NCBI GenBank assembly: GCA_027484105.1
Contig: JAIXUG010000028.1
Coordinates: forward strand, 248,001-312,000
Length of the DNA stretch: 64,000 nucleotides
Direction: 5' to 3'
From: Comamonadaceae bacterium
GTDB taxonomy: Bacteria > Pseudomonadota > Gammaproteobacteria > Burkholderiales > Burkholderiaceae_C
Part shown: in pieces, positions 28,500 through 37,218 of the stretch
Layout of the letters: each line of letters begins with the position of its first letter
Position numbering within the stretch: position 1 is the stretch's first letter
Made by a program: the position numbers and the translations under genes
The notes under the pieces: model-generated
What the model was told of the DNA's origin: nothing
The model's database searches: none
The model's input: the letters and a program-made list of their open reading frames with translations, nothing else

Positions 28500-29057
28500 T
28501 CAGGCGGCATTGCGGGTCATGGCGCTGAAGTACTGGCCTGCGATTTGCAGGCGCAGTGCTTCTGCTTTTTCTTGCTCGTTGGTGTCTTGTGCGTCGTTGT
28601 GACGAATTAGCGCGCCAAAGGTGTACCAATTGGGTTGAACCTGTCTGCTGGCCAACAAACGCAGCAGGCGCGGGACGATTTGTAAAAACGCATCGTCACG
28701 CGAAACCAAGAGTTTGGTCACTCGCGCCTCAGACACGCCCGCTTCGGCAAATTGTTTGCCCAGTGAGCCTTTGCCATGTCCAGCCAATGCCATGCCGTGG
28801 GCAATCAGAGCCCATTGCTTCCAAGTGGCAGGGTGCCAGTTTTCGGGCGACAGGCCCGCACCAATCAATGCCCGCGACAAGGCCGCCATTTGGTGGGGGC
28901 GCATCGCGTCAGGGTCTATGCGCGACAGCGCTGCGCGTATGCCAGGGTCGGCGCGGTCAATCAAGCCAGCCAGTTTGCCGATCACACCTTCAGATTCCGT
29001 GTTTTCAGCTGCATCGATGGGCGGTGACTCGGCAGGCAAAGTTTCAAGCGTGCTCAT
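28500..29057 (-). CDS. cse2: Cascade small subunit Cse2 (CasB)
   Basis: 185 aa, all-helical. Two copies form the belly of Cascade and stabilise the displaced DNA strand. The central region RALIGAGLSPENWHPATWKQ and IVPRLLRLLASRQVQPNWYTF match the Cse2 family, as does the ending LRLQIAGQYFSAM. GAGAGGAGAACC precedes the ATG, a strong ribosome-binding site. The acidic N-terminal 25 residues are variable in the family. Confidence 0.94.
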   Translation of the reverse strand: MSTLETLPAESPPIDAAENTESEGVIGKLAGLIDRADPGIRAALSRIDPDAMRPHQMAALSRALIGAGLSPENWHPATWKQWALIAHGMALAGHGKGSLGKQFAEAGVSEARVTKLLVSRDDAFLQIVPRLLRLLASRQVQPNWYTFGALIRHNDAQDTNEQEKAEALRLQIAGQYFSAMTRNAA

Positions 29058-29091
29058 GGTTCTCCTCTCTGGTGGAACGGGAAGGGGTGGG

Positions 29092-30693
29092 CTAACGGGT
29101 TTTCAGGGCTTGGGCCAAGGTCGGCAAATTGCTCTTATCGCTACGCATTTGCCCATGCAAACGTCCGAGGGCTGCGGACTGTGCGCGGTAACGCAACTGA
29201 CCGCTGCGCGGCCCGGCATCAAACGCCAAACGCAAGACACGTTCGGCCCGGTCTGCCAAATCACACAGCCATTGCCTGCGCACGGCATCGCGGTCTTCGG
29301 CTTCGATTTCTTCGATCAACTCGCGGAAAAACTGAGCATCGCATTCGGCTTCAAAGGGTTGGCAAAAACGCTCAGCCTGGGTATCGATTGCTTCGTTCTT
29401 TTTTCCACTTTCCTTTTGCAAGTCTTTGCCGAATAAAACGACCAGTGAGTTTTTCAGCATCGAATGAACGCTTGCAATTTGTTCAACTCGTGATTTAGAA
29501 ATCATCGCCAGTTCATCTATCTCATTTTTCCTTGCTGCCGCCAAAATGACGGCCAATTTCTTGCCAATGAGAATATTTCTTGTGTGGTATCCGGCGTTTG
29601 TGTTTTTGGGCCCCCACGCAATACTTTCCATGCGCATCTTTAAACCCACTAAGGGGTCTGTTTTTTGCAGCTTCATCGCAGGCGAAAATTCGAATTTCCC
29701 GGGCATCAGAAGATTTGAAGCAACTCTGTAGTTCAAGCCAGAGGGGCGTACTGTCAAAACTTTCTTGCCGTCTTTATCCGAGTCGATTGGTGACCAAATG
29801 TCGCCTGTCAATCCACCATCAATCGGTTTGATACGGGAAACGGGTGTTGTTGCTGTTTTGGCAACGATCACCGTCGACTCACAAACCATACGAATGCGCC
29901 TTGTCACTTCTATGTAGAAAGGATCGAGATCCAAAAGCGACAAGGTACTTTGTACAGAACCATCCCATGGCTTTAACCAGACCAAAGCAACTCCGCTTGA
30001 ACCAAAAGGATGCTTCTCTCCAATGTTTTTGCGCTCATTCAATAGGATTTGGAGATCACGTAGCCATCGTGCCCCACATCCGCCTGGCGGAACAATGCCA
30101 ATGCCAGGGCGCCTACCCCATCCGCCATCCATACGGGACGACTCTTTGTATGAACCGCTATCTCCAGGCGATTGAGTTTGCAAACTTACTAGTGCATACA
30201 CCCAGTCTTCAACAGTCGGTCGTGACATTCGTTGTGATTTGAGGTCATGATTCTTCGAAGCCTTGATAACGTCGATTTGATCCGGTGTGCCTTTCGTTTC
30301 CCATTTGGCATCAATTCCGGCCAGCACAGGGGATTGCATGAATGCAGGACGACCAACAGGGCTCACCAAAGACCAAGCCGCGCCGTCTGGATCGTCGGGC
30401 GTGAGGGTCAGCAAAGCCGCCTGCCACTCTTGCGCTTTAACAAATGGCTCAGTGCGTCCAGCACGATGCAAGGCAATGGCGGCCAGTTGCACCAAAAAGG
30501 CATGCCAGGGGTGGCGCTGGTGCGGTCGCAATGCGGGGAAGTCGCGCACTTGATCGTGGGCCATGGCAATGAACAACTCAGGCAACGTGCAGGCGATGCG
30601 CTCGCCGCTGCCCAACCGGCGGTAGTGCAACAAAGGTTCTTCGAGCAAGTTGCCCCAAAGGGTTTGTGTGTCGGGTTCGGTTGTTTGCTTCAT
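29092..30693 (-). CDS. cse1: Cascade large subunit Cse1 (CasA/Cas8e)
   Basis: 533 aa. Recognises the PAM and recruits Cas3. The family start LLHYRRLGSGERIACTLPEL and RPHQRHPWHAFLVQLAAIAL are clear; the middle contains GRPAFMQSP and the WVYALVSLQTQSPGDSGSYK stretch, and the C-terminal four-helix bundle covers about residues 400-533. It overlaps cas3 by 4 nt (ATGA). The central part, roughly bases 29460-29760, is AT-richer (hand count 45% G+C) than flanking genes, suggesting a different history for this fast-evolving subunit. Confidence 0.95.
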   Translation of the reverse strand: MKQTTEPDTQTLWGNLLEEPLLHYRRLGSGERIACTLPELFIAMAHDQVRDFPALRPHQRHPWHAFLVQLAAIALHRAGRTEPFVKAQEWQAALLTLTPDDPDGAAWSLVSPVGRPAFMQSPVLAGIDAKWETKGTPDQIDVIKASKNHDLKSQRMSRPTVEDWVYALVSLQTQSPGDSGSYKESSRMDGGWGRRPGIGIVPPGGCGARWLRDLQILLNERKNIGEKHPFGSSGVALVWLKPWDGSVQSTLSLLDLDPFYIEVTRRIRMVCESTVIVAKTATTPVSRIKPIDGGLTGDIWSPIDSDKDGKKVLTVRPSGLNYRVASNLLMPGKFEFSPAMKLQKTDPLVGLKMRMESIAWGPKNTNAGYHTRNILIGKKLAVILAAARKNEIDELAMISKSRVEQIASVHSMLKNSLVVLFGKDLQKESGKKNEAIDTQAERFCQPFEAECDAQFFRELIEEIEAEDRDAVRRQWLCDLADRAERVLRLAFDAGPRSGQLRYRAQSAALGRLHGQMRSDKSNLPTLAQALKTR

Positions 30694-33356
30694 GGTGTTG
30701 CTCCGGCTTCTTGTGTTTGCACACGCTCCAACCCTAAGCGGCTGTAGCGATAGGGGGTATCACCCAAAAGGAATGTGAACCCTCCCCCCGTTAGGGGAGA
30801 CAGACTGCGCGGCGGCTCATCGGGCGACACGCCTTTGGGCCACAGGTGGTGGCGCACAGGCAGGTGTTGGATGGCTTGGCCAAACGGCCCTGCCTGTGGC
30901 GGGTCAAAGGTCAGCAAATAATCGTGAGAGCCAAGGCGGCTACTGATGTGCTGCTCCTCACCCGTGAAGTGCAAATAATCGATCTCATAAAAACTTTCGT
31001 CCAATTCCCAAAAGTGCTTTTTGAAATCCACAACACTGTGATTGCCCTGAGATATAGCTGCTAAAGCTTCACCGAGCACTTGCCCTCCATGTGCAGCCCA
31101 GTCATCGCCCAGTTCTTTTTCCATATCAGCCAGCACATCGGGATGCGTCGCCCGCTCTACCAATTCCCGGTTGTCTTGGGGTATCACATGGCTGACCCCG
31201 CCGCTGATGAGTCGGCGCGTGGCCTCCAAAATGCGCAAGTCCATGTAGATGCCGCCGCCGTTATGGAAACGACCCAAACCATGGCGTGACTTTTTAAGAC
31301 AAGCATCTAGGCTGTGCCCCGCTGGCACGAGCACGATGGCCTGCGCCTTTCGGTAGTTTTCGGGGCGTTCATGCGTCGCTCGTTCATGGCGGTGCAAACG
31401 ACCCACGCGCTGGAGCAGCACGTCCATGGGGCAGAGGTCGGTGATGAGCAAGTCGGCATCAATGTCCAAGCTTTGTTCCAGGGTTTGTGTGCCCACCACG
31501 ATGCAGGCTTGCAAGGGCTTGTCTCGGTGCTTGCCAATTTGCTGCTCCACGGCTTTGTCCAGCTCGGGGCGGTCTTCACGGCTGTAGCGGCTATGGTGAA
31601 CGGTGGCCACGCAGTTGAGGTTGAACAAGGCACGGCTCAAGCCGGTTTGATCTGCCAAGGCTTCAATGGCCTTGAAGGTGGCCACCGCCGTGGGCACAGT
31701 GTTGCGGATCACCAGCACTTTTGCGCCTTGTTGCGCTGCATCTATGGCCATGGCGGCAATGGCATCAGGCTTGTCGATGCAGTCCTCTACCGACCAATGC
31801 ACCCGCTTGCTGCGACCCGAGTCGGGCAACGCGTAAATTTGCGCGCCGTCAGTCAGCGCTGGGTAGGGCGCAGCCAGCGCCTGCGCCAGTGTGGGCTTGG
31901 CGACCTTGGCGGCGGTGAGGCACTGGTAGCGGTGGCGGGCGCTGGAGCCCAATGTGGCCGAGAGCAACAGCGCATGACCCCCAGCGTTCAAATGCGCTTT
32001 GAGCAGGTGCACCAGCAGCGTGGCCATATAGGCATCGGATGCATGCACTTCATCGACCACCAACAGGCTGCGCGTGAGCAGGCTGTGGCGCATGTGGGCG
32101 TGCCGCACTTGCAATGCGCCCAACAAGGCTTGGTCGATGGTGCCTACAGCCAAGGGTGCAGACAAAAAGCGTTTGCTCGATTCTGCCGCCCAGCGGGTGT
32201 GCGCTTTTTGGTCGTCGGGGTTGTCTGCCCAAAGCACCTTGAAGTCGGGCAGCTTTTGAATGGTTTGACCATCAGCGCTTTCGTAGCCCGCCAGCGCACG
32301 CACCACCAAGGGCGGCTCTTGCCCCGTGCCTCGCCATACGTTGCTCGCGAACTGCCGAGCTCGTTCATAAAGCTGCGTGGCAGCAACTCGGGTAGGCAGA
32401 GCAAAGTAGAGGCCATCAACTTGCCCTTCTTTGAAGAGGTGGCCAAAACGCCACAGCGCCGCTTCGGTTTTGCCGCTGCCGGTTTCGGATTCCAGAATCA
32501 CCAGATTGCCCAGCGTTGCATCGGCCATGCGGCTTTGAATAGGCCGAGGTGCTTCGACGCCAAACACTGCCGAAAAGTCCAGCCTCTCTGGTAAAGCCTG
32601 ACGCTTTTCATCCGTATCGAAACCGATGGTTTGCACGGCTTCCCGGGCGCGTTGCCATACCCATTTCTGGCGGTCTTCACCCAGGTCGCCGTATGGGAAA
32701 AATCGTGTGTCAGAACCCAACCAATCCGCGAACTGCACGAGCCCTGCAAACAGATGCACAAACTCCGCGCTGTCGGGCAACGGTGGCCCGTCCTGAAAAG
32801 CCTCAGGAAGCCATTCCCTTACGCGCTGGCCGATTGCACGCAGTGCGAGCTGCGGGTCATAGGCGACTTGTCCCGCTTGGATGACGGGTTCCCAAATTTC
32901 AATCGCCACATTTGTTGGCGTACCGACTGGACGACCGTGGTGGCTGATGGAGGCACGCCACAAACTCCAGCAAGCAGGACCCCAAGCGGACAGTTCTTCA
33001 ATGGGCAGCTCTGTCAAGAGACGTTGAAACCGGTCGTTTTCAAAAATGCACAGTGCTTCGCTGCTGTGTCCAGCAGGAGCAGGCCACCCTTTTGGCACCG
33101 ACTGCCCAAAAGCTAGCCACCGTTTGGCCTGAAAGCCTGCATTGGCCTTGCCGATATCATGCAAAAAAGCCAGAACGGCCAGGCGCATCAGGTCGATTTG
33201 GGTGAGTGGTCGGCCAGCTGCCCGCGACAAGGCACGCCCCACCGAATCGACCCTTGCGATGGCACAGAAGCAAGCCGCAACATCCAGCATGTGCGCCGTC
33301 AATGGATGACTTTGCCCTTGCTGATTTAATTTGCCCCAAGCATTTATTTGTTTCAT
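30690..33356 (-). CDS. cas3: CRISPR-associated helicase/nuclease Cas3, type I-E
   Basis: 888 aa. Nicks and degrades target DNA after Cascade binding. The N-terminal HD nuclease has H66-D67 in VLAFLHDIGKANAGF plus upstream HPLTAHMLDVA. The SF2 helicase core has Walker A ESETGSGKT (289-297), the DEVH box in LLVVDEVHASDAYM (about 440) and LLSATLGS. The motif VI region is QRVGRLHRHER. The C-terminal domain is complete, so the protein should be active. First gene of an unbroken cas operon; the promoter must lie in the 85-nt gap to brnT. Confidence 0.97.
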   Translation of the reverse strand: MKQINAWGKLNQQGQSHPLTAHMLDVAACFCAIARVDSVGRALSRAAGRPLTQIDLMRLAVLAFLHDIGKANAGFQAKRWLAFGQSVPKGWPAPAGHSSEALCIFENDRFQRLLTELPIEELSAWGPACWSLWRASISHHGRPVGTPTNVAIEIWEPVIQAGQVAYDPQLALRAIGQRVREWLPEAFQDGPPLPDSAEFVHLFAGLVQFADWLGSDTRFFPYGDLGEDRQKWVWQRAREAVQTIGFDTDEKRQALPERLDFSAVFGVEAPRPIQSRMADATLGNLVILESETGSGKTEAALWRFGHLFKEGQVDGLYFALPTRVAATQLYERARQFASNVWRGTGQEPPLVVRALAGYESADGQTIQKLPDFKVLWADNPDDQKAHTRWAAESSKRFLSAPLAVGTIDQALLGALQVRHAHMRHSLLTRSLLVVDEVHASDAYMATLLVHLLKAHLNAGGHALLLSATLGSSARHRYQCLTAAKVAKPTLAQALAAPYPALTDGAQIYALPDSGRSKRVHWSVEDCIDKPDAIAAMAIDAAQQGAKVLVIRNTVPTAVATFKAIEALADQTGLSRALFNLNCVATVHHSRYSREDRPELDKAVEQQIGKHRDKPLQACIVVGTQTLEQSLDIDADLLITDLCPMDVLLQRVGRLHRHERATHERPENYRKAQAIVLVPAGHSLDACLKKSRHGLGRFHNGGGIYMDLRILEATRRLISGGVSHVIPQDNRELVERATHPDVLADMEKELGDDWAAHGGQVLGEALAAISQGNHSVVDFKKHFWELDESFYEIDYLHFTGEEQHISSRLGSHDYLLTFDPPQAGPFGQAIQHLPVRHHLWPKGVSPDEPPRSLSPLTGGGFTFLLGDTPYRYSRLGLERVQTQEAGATP

Positions 33357-33381
33357 GATTGATCACAAGAATAAATGCTTT

Positions 33382-33402
33382 ATGGCTCATATCGTGAGCC
33401 AT
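33382..33402. promoter_or_regulatory. Palindrome in the cas3/brnT divergent promoter region
   Basis: ATGGCTCA, 5 nt, TGAGCCAT, perfect 8-bp arms, centred 36 nt upstream of the cas3 ATG. On the minus strand it lies just downstream of a near-consensus -35 box (TTGTCA, 33412-33417), so a protein bound here would cover the -10 position of the cas promoter. The binding protein is unknown; BrnA is one candidate. Confidence 0.55.
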
Positions 33403-33410
33403 CTCAAAAT

Positions 33411-33442
33411 TTGACAATTTTCTTTATTGTGGCCACAATAAA
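33411..33442. promoter_or_regulatory. brnT promoter/operator: consensus -35 and a 20-bp perfect palindrome over the start codon
   Basis: TTGACA at 33411-33416 is a perfect -35 box on the plus strand. Bases 33423-33442 form the perfect palindrome TTTATTGTGG plus its reverse complement, and the last A is the first base of the brnT ATG. Autorepression of brnTA by BrnA is known; this is the obvious operator. A -10 (CACAAT) at 17-nt spacing would give a nearly leaderless transcript, so the exact promoter is uncertain. Confidence 0.55.
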
Positions 33443-33735
33443 TGAGTCAAGACATCAGCTTTGATCCAGCCAAAAGTCACCGCAATGAAGTGGAACGGGG
33501 CCTGCCGTTCTCACTGGTGCTGGACTTGGACTGGAGCTCTGCATTGATCAAAGAAGACACGCGCAGGGATTACGGAGAACGTCGCTTTCAGGTGCTTGGA
33601 CTCATTCAGGGGCGGCTTCATGCCGTGGTCTTCACACCGCGGCATGACAAAGTTCATGTGATCAGTCTGCGCAAGGCCAACATCAGAGAAGTCAAACACC
33701 ATGAGCAAACGCAAAACCCAGCCGCACACACCTGA
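33442..33735 (+). CDS. brnT: BrnT-family toxin
   Basis: 97 aa. BrnT toxins are RelE-like ribonucleases of type II toxin-antitoxin pairs. Visible family features: ISFDPAKSHRNEVERGLPFS at the start, then DYGERRFQVLGLIQGRLHAV and the C-terminal VHVISLRKANIREVKHHEQ, with the arginine and lysine residues of the proposed active site. It overlaps brnA by 35 nt. It starts 85 nt from cas3 in the opposite direction. The length matches the family. Confidence 0.88.
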   Translation: MSQDISFDPAKSHRNEVERGLPFSLVLDLDWSSALIKEDTRRDYGERRFQVLGLIQGRLHAVVFTPRHDKVHVISLRKANIREVKHHEQTQNPAAHT

Positions 33736-34051
33736 CACCGACAATCCAGCTTGGACAGCAGAAGACTTGGCCCAAGCAAGGCCCGCCAGTGAAGTGCTCA
33801 ACCAACTCTTCAGCCCTGAACGAGCGCAGTCTTTGTTGACGCCACGCGGCCGACCCAAAGCCGATGTAACGAAAGTCCGGGTGGGCATCCGGCTGTCTCC
33901 GGAGGTGATTGCGCATTTCAAAGCCAGCGGCGATGGCTGGCAAACCCGCATTGACGCTGCGCTGCGTCAATTCATTGCCGAGCACCCCGGCTCGCGCCTT
34001 ATCGAGCGCGCAGTCGGGCCAGGCTCAGCACAGCCCCCAGGCCTGCCGTGA
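33701..34051 (+). CDS. brnA: BrnA-family antitoxin
   Basis: 116 aa. The disordered, charged N-terminus (about 1-50) neutralises the toxin in this family. The C-terminal ribbon-helix-helix DNA-binding domain runs VTKVRVGIRLSPEVIAHFKA then WQTRIDAALRQFIAEH. It represses its own operon in characterised systems. The last 53 nt run antisense into the 3' end of the converging MFS gene, and the final 20 residues (GPGSAQPPGLP) look like recently acquired tail rather than family sequence. Confidence 0.85.
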   Translation: MSKRKTQPHTPDTDNPAWTAEDLAQARPASEVLNQLFSPERAQSLLTPRGRPKADVTKVRVGIRLSPEVIAHFKASGDGWQTRIDAALRQFIAEHPGSRLIERAVGPGSAQPPGLP

Positions 34052-35357
34052 CGGCGCCTAACATGATGGCCCGACCTGCGCCCAGCGACCCAAACAAGTT
34101 GAAACACAGGGCCACCAATGCGGCCCCGCTGGCCTGCCCGATCAGCCGCGCCATCGCCACCATGCCGCTGGCGCCACTGGTGCGGTGGGCCGGTGCACTG
34201 GTCATGATGGCGCGCAAATTCGGTGACTGGAACAAACCAAAGCCGATACCGCACAGCGCCATGCTCAGCGCCATCAGGCCGAATGAAACATCCGCATTCA
34301 TCATGCCCAGCCCGGCCATGCCCATGCTCAAAATGCTCAAACCCACGCCGCCCAGAATCGCGGGTGGGTAACGGTCAGACAGCGTGCCTGCGACCGGTGC
34401 CATCAAGGCCACCACCAGGGCCCAAACCGACATGAGCACCCCTGTTTCCAGGGGGGGTCGCCCCAGCTGCTGTTGAAAAAAGAAAGGCAAAGCCACAAAG
34501 GCCAAACCCTGGGTTGTGAAGGAACTGAACGAGGTGAACACCGACAAGCTGAACAAGGGCCTGCGCATCAAATCCATCGGCAGCACAGGCGCCGCATGCC
34601 CTCGCTGGCGGCGCAACAAGCAGTAACCGCTGCACAACATGAGCACCAGTGCGGCGACCACCACGACAACACTTTCTTGCTGCGCGATGGCACTGAGGGT
34701 GAACACCAGCGAGGCAAAACAGATGGCCGACATCAGCGCCAAAACTCGGTCATAGGGCTCGTCGGTCTTTGCCGCTTCCGTGTGGGGCAGGTAACGCCGC
34801 GCCAGCCACCAAGCCATCAGGCCCAAAGGGGCTTGCAAACCAAACAACCAGGGCCATGGCAAGACGGCCAGCAACAGCGAGGCCACTGTCGGCCCCAAGC
34901 TGTAGCCCAAACCCACAATCAGGGCGTTGAGCCCCGCGCCGCGCCCCAATTTGTCGGGCGGGAAAATGCGCTGAATCAGGGCCAAGTTGACGCTCATGAC
35001 CCCTGCCGCACCCACACCCTGGATGGCACGAAAAAAGGCCAACCACTCCAAGCGCGTGGCACAGGCGCTGCCCAAGGCGGCCAGGTTGAACAGCACCATG
35101 CCCAGCAAAAACACCTTGCGCGCGCCCCAGCGGTCGCCCAAGGCGGCCAGCGGCAACAACACCGCCACCACGGCCAATTGATAAGCATGGACCACCCAGA
35201 CCGATTCGGCAGGCGTGCGCTGCATGGCCGCGCCGATCGCAGGCAAGGCCGTGATGGCCACCGACTGATCCAGCGATCCGAGAAAGACGGCGGTCAGCAA
35301 TGACAGCAGGGCCATCCCATGCATGCCGTCGGCGACTGGCTTGACGGCGTGGGTCAT
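33999..35357 (-). CDS. MFS transporter, DHA2-type multidrug efflux family
   Basis: 452 aa, 13-14 predicted helices. The N-terminus LTAVFLGSLDQSVAITALPA is the DHA2 motif, with LAALGDRWGARKVFLLGMVL (motif A) and GVGAAGVMSVNLALIQRIFP. Exports hydrophobic compounds in characterised relatives; substrate here unknown. It starts 8 nt after the pyrF stop, so probably cotranscribed with pyrF, and ends inside brnA on the opposite strand. Confidence 0.85.
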   Translation of the reverse strand: MTHAVKPVADGMHGMALLSLLTAVFLGSLDQSVAITALPAIGAAMQRTPAESVWVVHAYQLAVVAVLLPLAALGDRWGARKVFLLGMVLFNLAALGSACATRLEWLAFFRAIQGVGAAGVMSVNLALIQRIFPPDKLGRGAGLNALIVGLGYSLGPTVASLLLAVLPWPWLFGLQAPLGLMAWWLARRYLPHTEAAKTDEPYDRVLALMSAICFASLVFTLSAIAQQESVVVVVAALVLMLCSGYCLLRRQRGHAAPVLPMDLMRRPLFSLSVFTSFSSFTTQGLAFVALPFFFQQQLGRPPLETGVLMSVWALVVALMAPVAGTLSDRYPPAILGGVGLSILSMGMAGLGMMNADVSFGLMALSMALCGIGFGLFQSPNLRAIMTSAPAHRTSGASGMVAMARLIGQASGAALVALCFNLFGSLGAGRAIMLGAVTAGLGAVLSLARLRAR

Positions 35358-35365
35358 CGGGGGCT

Positions 35366-36208
35366 TCAGGCCTTGGCCGCTTCCAGCGTGTTGCGCGTGG
35401 TCATGGCCACTTGGCGGGCCGCCTCGGCAAAGTCGTCACCGCTCGATGCGTACAGCACAGCACGCGAGGAGTTGACGATGACGGCCCCTGCGCTGGAGCC
35501 ATCGGCATTCGCGCGCCAGCCGGCCTTGACGGTGGCCACCGCGTCGCCGCCTTGTGCGCCCACACCGGGGATCAGCAGGGGCACGGTGGGGGCGAGTTCG
35601 CGCACGCGCTCGATCTCGGCCGGGTAGGTCGCACCCACCACCAAACCGAGTTGTCCGTTCAGGTTCCAGGGGCCTTGGGCCAGGCGGGCCACATGCTCGT
35701 ACAGACGGGGTTGAGCTTCGACCGAGGCCAGGCGCTGGTTTTGCAAGTCGTCACCGCCCGGGTTGGAGGTGCGGCAGAGCAAAAATGCGCCTTTGCCTTC
35801 GTACTTCAAATAAGGGGCTACGGAGTCCCAGCCCATGAAGGGTGACAGCGTCACGGCGTCGGCGCCATAACGCTCAAAGGCTTCTTTGGCGTACTGCTCG
35901 GCGGTGCTGCCGATGTCGCCGCGCTTGGCGTCCAGAATGATGGGCACATGGGGGGCCACGCGGCGCATGTGTTCCATCAGGCGTTCGAGCTGGCCTTCGG
36001 CGCGGTGCGCGGCAAAGTAGGCGATTTGGGGCTTGAAGCTGCTGACCAGGTCGGCCGTGGCGTCCACGATGGCGGCGCAAAAGTCGTAGATCTTGTTGGC
36101 GTCGCCTTTGTAGCGGTCCGGGAACTTGGTGGGTTCGGGGTCCAGGCCCACGCAGAGCATGGAGCCGTTTTGGCGCTCGGCGGCGCGCAGCATGTCTAAA
36201 AAGGTCAT
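35366..36208 (-). CDS. pyrF: Orotidine 5'-phosphate decarboxylase
   Basis: 280 aa, the longer type found in betaproteobacteria. Converts OMP to UMP, the last step of pyrimidine synthesis. The catalytic D-x-K-x2-D motif is [15 protein letters not shown] (about residues 95-110). CVGLDPEP at the start and [11 protein letters not shown] toward the end (phosphate loop) are intact. The converging/diverging neighbours are an MFS gene downstream and an EamA gene upstream. Confidence 0.95.
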   Translation of the reverse strand: MTFLDMLRAAERQNGSMLCVGLDPEPTKFPDRYKGDANKIYDFCAAIVDATADLVSSFKPQIAYFAAHRAEGQLERLMEHMRRVAPHVPIILDAKRGDIGSTAEQYAKEAFERYGADAVTLSPFMGWDSVAPYLKYEGKGAFLLCRTSNPGGDDLQNQRLASVEAQPRLYEHVARLAQGPWNLNGQLGLVVGATYPAEIERVRELAPTVPLLIPGVGAQGGDAVATVKAGWRANADGSSAGAVIVNSSRAVLYASSGDDFAEAARQVAMTTRNTLEAAKA

Positions 36209-36276
36209 GCTGGTGATTTTAAGGGGGCGCCACCCCGCTGGTGGGTTGACAGCGCTGTGACACGAGGCCGACTAAG

Positions 36277-37173
36277 ATGGGGCCCATGCACAAATTGACC
36301 TCCACACAATGGACCCTGCTGATTTTGTTGACCCTGGTGTGGGGCATCAACTGGCCCATCATGAAGTTGGGGGTCACCGGCTTTCCACCGCTGACTTTTC
36401 GCAGCCTGTGCCTTTGGCTGGGCACGCCTGTTTTGGGTTTGGCCCTGGTGGTCATGAAGGTGCCGTTTCGCATTCCGCGTGCGCATTGGCGCGAGTTGCT
36501 GGTGCTGGCGGTGTTCAACATGTTCATTTGGCATGCCTTGATCATCATCGCGGTGCAGTCCCTGTCCAGCGGACGTGCGGCCATTTTGGGCTACACCATG
36601 CCCATGTTTTCGGCCGTGTTGGGGGCTTGGTTTTTTGGTGACCAACTGGCCAAACGTTCATGGGCTGGCGTGGCTGCAGCCACGGTGGGCGTGGTCTTGC
36701 TGTTGTGGCATGAGTTGACCAATTTGAGTGGCCGACCCACAGGCGTTTTGTTGGCCTTGGCTGCGGCCAGCACCTGGGCGCTGGGCACTCAAATGCTTCG
36801 CCGAACAACCATGCCCGTGCCCACCTTGGCCATTTCTTTCTGGATGACCTTGATGACCACCGGGGTGATGAGCGTGTTGGCCCTGATGTTTGAGGCCGAC
36901 CAATGGGTGGTGCCAACGCCGAGCAATGGGTTTGCCATCGTCTTCAATGCGGTGTTGGTGTTTGGCTTTGCGCACGCCGCCTGGTTTTATCTGGCGCGCA
37001 GCTTGCCGCCTGTCGCGTCCACCCTGAGTGTGATGCTGATCCCTGTGCTGGGGGTGTTCAGTGGGGCCTGGTGGCTGGGCGAGGTCTTGCACTGGCAAGA
37101 CTGGGCCGCGGTGGCCTTGATGGTCGCCTCGATTGCCTGTGTGCTGTGGCCCCAGAAAGCGCCTCGGGCCTGA
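36277..37173 (+). CDS. EamA/DMT-superfamily transporter
   Basis: 298 aa with ten predicted helices in two repeated EamA domains (about 10-145 and 155-290). WGINWPIMKLGVTGFPPLTF in the first repeat and VLVFGFAHAAWFYLARSLPP in the second are typical of RhaT/EamA metabolite exporters. ATG 36277 or 36286 could be the start. Divergent from pyrF by 68 nt. Substrate unknown. Confidence 0.83.
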   Translation: MGPMHKLTSTQWTLLILLTLVWGINWPIMKLGVTGFPPLTFRSLCLWLGTPVLGLALVVMKVPFRIPRAHWRELLVLAVFNMFIWHALIIIAVQSLSSGRAAILGYTMPMFSAVLGAWFFGDQLAKRSWAGVAAATVGVVLLLWHELTNLSGRPTGVLLALAAASTWALGTQMLRRTTMPVPTLAISFWMTLMTTGVMSVLALMFEADQWVVPTPSNGFAIVFNAVLVFGFAHAAWFYLARSLPPVASTLSVMLIPVLGVFSGAWWLGEVLHWQDWAAVALMVASIACVLWPQKAPRA

Positions 37174-37218
37174 AAACCCCGGGCTTGGTCGGGCCGGCGC
37201 CTGGCCCCGGCAGGCCAC

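Noticed and set aside
33411..33439. TTGACA/CACAAT as the definite brnT promoter
   Set aside because: Its predicted start would fall inside the first codons of brnT, so the -10 assignment is not accepted although the -35 box is listed.
37174..37218. GC-rich hairpin between lpxC and the EamA gene as a terminator
   Set aside because: Stem arms are short and no T-run follows directly on either strand, so termination cannot be supported.
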